In this document: positions 35,007 through 42,300 of the stretch, in pieces
Layout: each line of letters opens with the position of its first letter
How positions within the stretch are numbered: the stretch's first letter is position 1
From: Streptomyces sp. NBC_01460
GTDB taxonomy: Bacteria > Actinomycetota > Actinomycetes > Streptomycetales > Streptomycetaceae
NCBI RefSeq assembly: GCF_036227405.1
Contig: NZ_CP109473.1
Span: 2,418,001-2,482,000 of the forward strand
Direction of reading: 5' to 3'
Length of the DNA stretch: 64,000 bases
The notes under the pieces: model-generated
What the model was told of the DNA's origin: nothing
Databases searched by the model: none
Seen by the model: the letters and a program-made list of their open reading frames with translations, nothing else
Position numbers and translations under genes: made by a program

Positions 35007-36421
35007 CGGTTGCTGTCCTCGCAGATCCTGGCGCCGACGGCACGCTGCACACCGGCGAAGTCGGGGAACGACGTGCGGTGGCAGGCGCCGCCGGAGACCG
35101 TGGTGCGGCCGGGCAGGACCATCGCGAGGGTCGCGGCCGCCATGGCGATCCGGTGGTCCTCGAAGCCGGGCACGAGGCCGGCGCCGAGTGTGGAGCCGCC
35201 CCGGACCAGGAGGCCGTCGTCGGCCACGTCGACGGTGGCTCCGAACGCCTCGGCCATCCGGGCCGTGGTGGCCAGCCGGTCGGTCTCCTTGAACCGCAGC
35301 TCCTCGGCGCAGCCGATCCACGAGTCACCGGGGAGGGTGGCGGCGACCGCGGCGAGCAGGGGGACCTCGTCGATCAGCGCGTGCAGGAGGGCCGGGCTGT
35401 CGACCCGCACGGAGGTCACCGCGTCCAGACCGCCGCGCGCGACGACGGTGCCGACCGGCTCGCCGCCGGCGGTGGTGCCCCGGTCCTCGTAGGAGATGTC
35501 CGCCCCGGCCGCGCGCAGCACGTCGAAGAAGCCGAGCCGGGTCGGGTTGAGGCAGACCCGCGGCACCCGGAGCGTGCCGCCGTCGCCCCAGAGCAGATGG
35601 GCCGCGACGGGGTAGGCCGCGAGGGACGGGTCGGACGGGATGTCGATGACCTCGGGCACGGTGAATCCGCCCCCGTCGCAGACGACTTCGCGCTCCGTCC
35701 CCGTCAGCCCCGTGCCGAACGCCGTGAGCATCCGCTCGGTGTGGTCCCGTGATCTGACCGGGTGCCGCACCGTCACCGGCAGCCCGGCCGCCACCGCGGC
35801 GAGCACCACGGCCGAGCGTGCCTGCGCGCTGCCGACGCGCAGGTCGACCGTGCCCGGGCGGTCGACCGGGCCGGCGATCCGCACCGGCAGCCTGCCGGGC
35901 TCGCCCAGATACGTGAGGTCCGCGCCGAGCTCGGTCAGCGGGTCCACCAGCCAGTCCATGGGCCGGTGCCGCAGCACCTCGTCCCCGTCGACGACGGCGT
36001 GCGTGCCCGTTCCGGCGAGCACGCCGATCAGCAGGCGTGCGGCGGCACTCGACCCCTCGGTGTGCAGGTACGGAACGCCCTCCGGCCAGACGTCCACGTC
36101 CGGATGCGGCCGTACGGACTGCGGCCGGGGCGTCACGGGCTGCCGGACCACGAGCGCGTCGCCCTCCGTCCCGACGCCCAGGCCGAGGGCGCGCATCGCG
36201 GGGAGCAGGGCGCGCACCGCGCCACCCGGGTTGGCGCCCCGCACCGTGAGGGTCGCGGGCGCGCCGGGCAGCAGGGCCGCGAGCAGCGCCCGGTGGCTCA
36301 CCGACTTGTCGCCCGGCACGACCACCTCGTGTGCCGCGCCGGATCGCGTGGTCCTGCCGCCGTCCACCACGAGGTCCGCCGACTCGGTCATCGGCATGGC
36401 GAAGCTCTGGACATCTGGCAC
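35003..36421 (-). CDS. EPSP-synthase-like enolpyruvyl transferase family protein, divergent
   Basis: A 472-residue two-domain EPSPS-fold protein. Family motifs are present: PGDKSVSHRALL (36-47), a SAQARSAVVLAA block, IPSDPSLAAYP, LIDEVPLLAA, ELRFKETDRL and DHRIAMAAA. The glycine-rich PEP loop, normally like GNAGTAMR, reads GSSAAAR (123-129) and so lacks the usual Asn and Thr. Divergent EPSPS homologues also occur in cyclohexanecarboxylate starter pathways (ansatrienin/asukamycin, from memory), where shikimate is dehydrated. A dedicated ring-modifying step is therefore as likely as ordinary EPSP synthesis. The GTG start has AGGAG six bases upstream. It is the first gene of the coupled left-arm operon. 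Confidence 0.83.
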   Translation of the reverse strand: MPDVQSFAMPMTESADLVVDGGRTTRSGAAHEVVVPGDKSVSHRALLAALLPGAPATLTVRGANPGGAVRALLPAMRALGLGVGTEGDALVVRQPVTPRPQSVRPHPDVDVWPEGVPYLHTEGSSAAARLLIGVLAGTGTHAVVDGDEVLRHRPMDWLVDPLTELGADLTYLGEPGRLPVRIAGPVDRPGTVDLRVGSAQARSAVVLAAVAAGLPVTVRHPVRSRDHTERMLTAFGTGLTGTEREVVCDGGGFTVPEVIDIPSDPSLAAYPVAAHLLWGDGGTLRVPRVCLNPTRLGFFDVLRAAGADISYEDRGTTAGGEPVGTVVARGGLDAVTSVRVDSPALLHALIDEVPLLAAVAATLPGDSWIGCAEELRFKETDRLATTARMAEAFGATVDVADDGLLVRGGSTLGAGLVPGFEDHRIAMAAATLAMVLPGRTTVSGGACHRTSFPDFAGVQRAVGARICEDSNR

Positions 36422-36901
36422 TGGTTACTCCTCTTCTGACGCCCGGGTCACCGGCGGGGTGGTCTGGGGAAGTGGTCTGGGGAACCCAGCACCGCGGCGG
36501 GCTCTGAAAGGGGTGGGCCCGCAGCGCTGCGAACCGTGCGGCGGATCCGGGGCGGCCTGGGTCCGACGCGTGAGGACGGTGGAGCCGGGCGGTGCACCGC
36601 TGCCGCCCGGGGGATGCCGTGGGCCGTGTGGCGGGGCCGTGTGGCCCCGCCCCCACCGCACCGGCCCGGCTCAAGCTGTCACGGCGGGGGACCGGGTCAC
36701 AGGGGCTCGCGCTGGCCACCCCGTGACTTGGCCCCAACCGGACAGCCCGGACCGGGGCCGCGCGGGGTGTCGTGGAACGTCCTGGCGAAACCACTCACGA
36801 GGGCGCGCCGGGCCCGGATGTTGGACCAGTACCGGCAAGGACGTGCTGCTCATTACCATGCAAGGGGCAGCGCGACACGGATCGTTGGGGGACACGGGCA
36901 G
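36422..36901. promoter_or_regulatory. divergent intergenic control region (480 bp)
   Basis: This gap separates the left-arm operon (first GTG at 36421) from the LuxR-type gene (ATG 36902) and must hold promoters in both directions. A 12-bp direct repeat is described separately. A perfect 9-bp-arm hairpin (GGCGGGGCC, loop GTGT) lies at 36630-36651 and could be an attenuator or protein site. A possible ribosome site GGGGGA lies about seven bases before ATG 36902. No coding frame here has convincing features, and I cannot place -10/-35 boxes reliably. Confidence 0.6.
36459..36483. repeat. tandem 12-bp direct repeat upstream of the left-arm operon
   Basis: Two exact copies of GTGGTCTGGGGA (36459-36470 and 36472-36483) are separated by one base. 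They lie 38-62 bp before the GTG of the EPSPS-like gene. Direct repeats at this distance often bind a dimeric or cooperative activator, and the divergent LuxR-type regulator is the natural candidate. This is a proposal from position only. Confidence 0.55.
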
Positions 36902-37909
36902 ATGGACGCACAGGGGAAGGCGCAGGAGCTCTTCCGCTTCATGCTCGACGATCCCGACTGGACGCCGGAGGGCGCCCGGCGCAGTCTCGGGTTCTCCCAG
37001 ATCGACCTGGAGCTGGCCCAGCACTCGCTGCTGGAGGCAGGGCTGCTGCACATGCCGCGCGGGAAGCCCGCGCGTCCCATGGCGGTCGAACCGGCGATCG
37101 CCGTCGCCAGGCTGCTCGCGATGGAGGAGGAGGGCGCCAGGAACTGGATGGCCTCCGTGCACGAGAGGCGCTCCACGCTCGCCGCGCTCGGCTCGAAGAT
37201 GATGCGGCTCCAGGCACAGGCCGACACCGACACCCGGGTCGGGCTGCTCACCGGCCAGGAGCGCATAGCCACCGCGCTGAACGGGGTCTCGGTGACCGCG
37301 CAGCAGGAGATCCTCAGCATGCATCCGGGCACGCCGCTGCCGCGGACCGTGCTGGAGGGCAGCATGGACCGCAACCGCGCGGCGCTCGAACGGGGCGTCA
37401 CCATGCGGTCCCTGCACCTGGAGGCCATGAACAAGGTGCCGCGCGCGAGGGCGCACCTGGAGGCGCTGGAGGACTCCGGGTGCCAGGTCCGGCTGACCCC
37501 GGCGCTGCCCTTCCGGCTGATCCTCGTCGACGGGGTGCTCGCGTACGTCTCGGCCCCCTCCGCCGGCTCACAGGTGTCCGCGCTGGAGATCCGGGGGGAG
37601 GAGATCTGCTGGCTGCTGCGCCAGGTCTTCGAACACTGCTGGCTGCACGGGAGGGCCATCCCCAAGGGGGAGAGCGCCGTGCAGGAGGTGGATCTGTCGG
37701 ACCGGGAGAGGGCCGTGCTGCGCATGCTGGCCGCCGGGTACACCGACGCCTCCGTGGCCCGCGCCCTGGGGATCTCCACCCGTACCCTGCGCCGGATGAC
37801 CACCGTGATCCTGGAGAAGATCGGCGCCCGGAGCCGGTTCGAGGCAGGGGTCAGGGCCGCCACGCTGGCTCTCGTCGAGACGTCCCCGGGCGGCCCCACG
37901 GAGCTGTGA
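36902..37909 (+). CDS. LuxR-family transcriptional regulator
   Basis: A 335-residue regulator. The C-terminal helix-turn-helix of the GerE/LuxR type is clear: VDLSDRERAVLRMLAAGYTDASVARALGISTRTLRRM. The N-terminal part (about 1-80) resembles a TrmB-like winged helix (EARRSLGFSQIDLELAQHSLLEAGLL), and the middle looks like a degenerate sensor/PLD-like domain. This layout is common for orphan regulators in Streptomyces secondary-metabolite clusters. ATG 36902 is used because of the purine-rich site upstream. Its position between the two arms makes it the likely pathway regulator. Confidence 0.88.
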   Translation: MDAQGKAQELFRFMLDDPDWTPEGARRSLGFSQIDLELAQHSLLEAGLLHMPRGKPARPMAVEPAIAVARLLAMEEEGARNWMASVHERRSTLAALGSKMMRLQAQADTDTRVGLLTGQERIATALNGVSVTAQQEILSMHPGTPLPRTVLEGSMDRNRAALERGVTMRSLHLEAMNKVPRARAHLEALEDSGCQVRLTPALPFRLILVDGVLAYVSAPSAGSQVSALEIRGEEICWLLRQVFEHCWLHGRAIPKGESAVQEVDLSDRERAVLRMLAAGYTDASVARALGISTRTLRRMTTVILEKIGARSRFEAGVRAATLALVETSPGGPTEL

Positions 37910-37933
37910 GGCGGGACGGCACGGAGCCCGCGT

Positions 37934-38020
37934 GCGGGGTTGTCCGATCGCGGCCACGGGCCCCGCGCGGGGTTGCCCGATCGCGGCACGGAGCCCCAGC
38001 GCGGGGTTGTCCGATCGCGG
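37934..38020. repeat. three 20-bp direct repeats, period 33-34 bp
   Basis: GCGGGGTTGTCCGATCGCGG occurs at 37934-37953 and 38001-38020. A one-base variant (TTGCCC) is at 37967-37986. The spacings are 33 and 34 bp, about three helical turns, so all copies face the same side of the helix. The core CGATCG is a palindrome. The array starts about 25 bp after the LuxR stop and ends about 113 bp before the next gene. It could be a cooperative protein-binding array or an mRNA element; no coding role is seen. Confidence 0.7.
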
Positions 38021-38133
38021 CACTGGCCGGTCCCGGTCAGCGGCCGGGCATGGACACCGGCCCGGCCGCTCCGTTGGATGGGCGCTGCAGTCCCTCAGGC
38101 AGCGGCTCGCCCCGTCGAAGGCAGGAACTCCAG

Positions 38134-38706
38134 ATGGCTCCCGACCGTGCCGCGGCACCGGCCCGCGTCCCCTCCCCGCCCTCCGAACTGACCGACGGCG
38201 TGGTGTGGTTGCGGCCCGTGCGGGCCGCGGACGCGCCGGCCGTGGCCCGGGCCGGTGACGATCCGGAGGTGGCGCGCTGGACGCCGTTCCCCTCCCCCTT
38301 CACCGCCGGGCACGCCGCCGACTGGATGGCGGCCCAGGACGCGGCCGGCACCGTCGACCTGATCGTCACCGACCGGGCGGACGGCACCCGGGTGCTCGGC
38401 TGGGTCGGGCTGCACGACCTCGACCTGCCGCAGCGGCGGGCGGAACTCGGCATCTGGCTGGCGGCCGACGCACGCGGCCGGGGCGTCGGCCGCCGGGCGA
38501 TGGCCCTCCTGACGGGGTGGGGCTTCCGCGAGCTGGGTCTGCTGCGGATCGCGGCCCTCTGCCTCAGCGGCAACACCCGGGGCCGCCGGGCCATGGAAGC
38601 GGCCGGCTTCGTCCCGGAAGGAGTGCTGCGCGCCTACGAGGACGTGAAGGGCGTCCGCCACGACACCGCGATCCTCGGCATGGTCCGCACCGATCCGCGG
38701 GGCTGA
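38134..38706 (+). CDS. GNAT acetyltransferase, RimJ/RimL-like
   Basis: A 190-residue GNAT of the RimJ/RimL type with VWLRPVRAADAPAVARAGDD at the N-terminus. The acetyl-CoA site is ELGIWLAADARGRGVGRRAM, followed by LLRIAALCLSGNTRGRRAMEAAGF. ATG 38134 has GGCAGGAA upstream; longer frames run into the repeat array. It converges on the next GNAT gene with only two bases between the stops. It may acetylate an amino product or a ribosomal/peptide N-terminus. Membership in the cluster is uncertain. Confidence 0.82.
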   Translation: MAPDRAAAPARVPSPPSELTDGVVWLRPVRAADAPAVARAGDDPEVARWTPFPSPFTAGHAADWMAAQDAAGTVDLIVTDRADGTRVLGWVGLHDLDLPQRRAELGIWLAADARGRGVGRRAMALLTGWGFRELGLLRIAALCLSGNTRGRRAMEAAGFVPEGVLRAYEDVKGVRHDTAILGMVRTDPRG

Positions 38707-38708
38707 CC

Positions 38709-39224
38709 TCAGAGGGAGCGGACGAAGGAGACCCGGTCGAGGCCGGGCCCGTCGTAGTCGGGCTGGACGGGCCGCCCGTCGAGTTCCCCGGGACCCGCCT
38801 CGGCGGTGAATCCCATACGGGTGTGGAAGGCGAACGACCCCTCGTTCGCGGCGGACGTGATCGCGCGCACCACGCTGCGTCCGTGGTCCCTGCTGTAGGC
38901 GAAGAAGTGCTGGTAGAGGAATGCGCCGAGCCCACTGCGCTGCTCCTCGGGAGCGACCCCGACGAAATGAATGTAACTCTCGTCCATTCGCGTCTGAGAC
39001 AGGAAGCCGATGAGGAATCCGACCAATTCTCCGTCCCGCTCCACGAGGAAACTCCCCGTGGTGAAATGCTGAAAGTAAAGGCGGGGCAGGAGAAGCGCCC
39101 GCTGGACACTTCCCGTGCTTCCCTCGAACTCTCCCCACCACCGGTCGAGCACCCGCAAAACACGGGCCTGGTCGTCGGGTTCCGGATGCCGGACCCGCAT
39201 TCCATTGAATTCGATGATCGACAT
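38709..39224 (-). CDS. GNAT family acetyltransferase
   Basis: A 171-residue GNAT. The core is SYIHFVGVAPEEQRSGLGAFLYQHFF (acetyl-CoA loop QRSGLG), with FHTRMGFTAE near the C-terminus. It differs clearly from the adjacent RimJ-like enzyme. The N-terminal third and the 160 bp upstream are less GC-rich than their surroundings, which may mean a more recent arrival or a promoter-rich segment. It is divergent from the right-arm NRPS operon and could share its control region. A self-resistance N-acetyltransferase is possible but not shown. Confidence 0.8.
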   Translation of the reverse strand: MSIIEFNGMRVRHPEPDDQARVLRVLDRWWGEFEGSTGSVQRALLLPRLYFQHFTTGSFLVERDGELVGFLIGFLSQTRMDESYIHFVGVAPEEQRSGLGAFLYQHFFAYSRDHGRSVVRAITSAANEGSFAFHTRMGFTAEAGPGELDGRPVQPDYDGPGLDRVSFVRSL

Positions 39225-39385
39225 GGCGGGATGCTAGCACGGTCACCGAACACGGTGGCCGGGTCGAAAAGGACGCACATTCCGGCAGAGGACGTGGCCG
39301 CATACGGACACCCTCCGAACCTGTACAGGACCCTCTCGGCGCACCAGTATTCAAGCGTTCCCTCGACGGTTTATGGAGACGAATC
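39225..39385. promoter_or_regulatory. divergent promoter region for the right-arm NRPS operon
   Basis: This gap lies between the GNAT gene (minus strand) and the NRPS gene (plus strand) and is noticeably richer in A and T than the genes. It ends with GGAGAC five bases before ATG 39386. I see no clear inverted repeat. It is the only place for a promoter of the NRPS-ACAD-carbamoyltransferase-peptidase-PaiB-ACP operon. Confidence 0.5.
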
Positions 39386-42300
39386 ATGCCGGGCTCACCC
39401 CTCTCCGCGGCAGCGGCTGTCCGCGACAAGCTGTACGCCGCCGGACTCGTCCTGCACCTGGAGGACGGAGCGCTCCGCTATTCCGCTCCGCCCGGCGCGC
39501 TCACCGAGGAACTCCGCAGATCGGTGCGCGCCTGCCGCGACGAGCTGATCGAGCTGCTGCGCGGGACGGAGGCCGGTCCGGACGGCCGGGACGCCGCGGG
39601 CTCCTCCGAGGACGCCTGGCAGTTCACGTCCGACCCCGGCTCCGCCGGCGCCGCCTTCTCCCTGACCGACCTGCAACAGGCCTACCTCATCGGTGAGCAG
39701 GACTTCTACGACCACCCGGCGCCCGCCGTGTTCGTGCACGAGTACGCCTTCACCGCCGGATCCCTCCCGGACGCGGACACCCTGCAGACGGCCCTGACCC
39801 TGCTCCGCCGGGCCCACGGGGCGCTGCGGCTCGCGGTGGCCGGCGACGGCACCCAGCGGATCCTGCCGGTCCCGGAGAGCGGCGGGGAGCCCTCGCTGGT
39901 CGACCGGCACGACCTGACCGCCCTCTCCGACGAGCAGGCACGGGCCGGACTCCTGGCGCTGCGCGAACGCCTCACGGACGACCTGCCGCCGTACGCCGAG
40001 GGACGCCCCTTCCTCCTCCGCCACGTCCTGCTGCCCGACGGCACCGCCCGGCTCCAGATCGCCCTGCGGCTGATCGCCTTCGACGGCGTCACCACCCAGT
40101 TGTTCTTCACCGAGCTGGCCCGATGTTGTGTCGAACCGGCCTACCTCCCGGACACGCTGAGCCTCTCCTTCCGTGACTACGTACGGGGACTGGAGGAGCG
40201 TCGCGCGACCGGTGCGCACCACTCCGCCCTGCGCTACTGGGAGCGCAGGGCCGCCCTGCTCCCGGCACCCCCCGCCCTTCCGGCCCGGCCGGCCGCCGCG
40301 CCCGCCGCCGAGGCCGCGGAGGAGCCCACCGCCGGGCCCCGCCCGGGCGCCCCGCTGCGCCGCCTGTCCACCCGCCTCGACACCGTGTCCTGGGCCCGCT
40401 TCCGGGCGCACGCCGCGGCCTCCGGACTCCCGGCGGGGAGCGCCCTGTTCACCCTGTTCGTGGAGGCCCTGCACCGGTGGTCCGACGGCGCGGCGGGCGC
40501 CGTCACCGTCCTCGCCTCGCACCGCCCCGGCAGCCACCCGGAGCTCCCGCGCGTCTGGGGCAACGCCAGCACCACCGTGCTCATCGGCTACGGCCCCGAC
40601 GAGCCGGGCCTCTCCTTCGCCGACCGGTGCCGCCGGCTGCAGAGCGGCCTCTACGCGGACCTCTCCGCGCTGGAGGTCTCCGGCGTGGAGGTGAGCCGGT
40701 CGCTGCAGAGCAGTCGGCCGGGAACGGGCAGCCCGGCCCCCGTGGTCTTCACCAGCGGACTCGATCTGGTCGACGGCGCCCCCGGCGGCTTCCTGCTGCC
40801 GCTGCCCGGGGCCGAGTTGGTGCACAGCTCGATCAGCACGCCGCAGATCCTCCTCGACCACCAGGTGTACGAGGAGGGCGGAGAGCTGGTCTGCAACCTC
40901 GACTACGCCGAGAGCGCCTATCCGCCCGGTCTGATCGAGGAGTTGGCGGCCTACCACGGCGAACGGCTGCGGGCGCTGGCCGACGCCGCGGAGGAGTGGG
41001 GCGGGAGCGCCCCGGCCCCGCTGCCGGCCGCCCAGCTGGCCGACCGCCTCCGGGCCAACGCCACCGCGACGCCCCTGCCCACCGGCGAGCTGCACTCCTT
41101 CGCCCTGCGCTCGTGCCGCACCGCGCCGGACTCCGCCGCCGTGCGCGACGCCGAGGGCACGCTGAGCCGGGCCGGACTCGACGCGGCCTCGGCCGCGCTC
41201 GCCGGCCGCCTGCGGGAGCTGGGCATCGGCCGGACCCCGGACCGGCCCGAGCTGGTCGGCGTGCGGGTGCCCCGGGGCCGGTGGCAGTCGGTGGCCGTCC
41301 TCGCGGTGCTGCGCGCCGGCGGGGCGTACGTACCGATCGATCCGAGCTGGCCCGAGGCACGGGTCCGTACGGTGCTGGCGCACAGCGGCGCCCGGGCGCT
41401 GGTGACCGGGGCGGGGCTCGGGACACCCGGCGAGCTCCCCGACGGAGTGCCCGCGGTCGTCCTCGGCCCCTCCCCCGGCGCGGTCGTCCTCGACTCCCCC
41501 GGCGGGCCCGTGTCCGGGTCCCCGGGTACCGCGGAGACCTCGCCGGAGCCGGCGGGCGGCGGGCTCGACCGGAGTGCGTACGTCATCTACACCTCAGGGT
41601 CGACCGGCACCCCCAAGGGTGTGGTCATCTCCCACCGGGCGGCCGTCAACACCCTGCTCGACCTCACCGGGCGGTTCGCCCTGACGGCCGCCGACAAGGT
41701 GCTCGCGGTCTCCTCGCTCGCCTTCGACCTGTCGGTCTTCGACCAGTTCGCCGTGCTCGGCTGCGGCGGGACCGTGGTGTGCCCGCCGGAGAGCGCCGTG
41801 CCGGACCCGCAGGCCTGGGGCGAGAGCGTGCGGCGCCACGGCGTGACCGTGTGGAACTCGGTCCCCGCGCTGCTCGCCCTGACCCTGGAGTACCTCGGGG
41901 AGCGGGCCCGCGAACTCCTCGCCCCGCTGCGTCTGATCATGCTCAGCGGTGACTGGGTGCCGCTGCCGCTGCTGGACCGGCTGGCCACGTACTGCCCCGG
42001 CGCCCGGGTCATCGCGATGGGCGGCGCCACCGAGGCCTCGATCTGGTCGAACTGGCACCCCGTCGACGGCGTCCCCGCCGGCTGGCAGAGCGTGCCGTAC
42101 GGGACTCCCCTGGCCAACCAGACGATGCACGTCCTGGACCGGAGCCTGGCCGACGTCCCGGCCTGGGTGCCCGGTGACCTCTACATCGGTGGCGCCGGCG
42201 TGGCCACCGGCTACCTCGGCGAGCCCGCGCGCACGGCCGCGTCGTTCCTGCGGCACCCCGTGACCGGTGAGCGGCTGTACAGGACGGGCGACCGTGCCCG

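Noticed and set aside
37934..38020. Could the repeat array be a CRISPR array
   Set aside because: Only three copies, with 13-14 bp between them and one mismatched copy, and no cas genes in the window.
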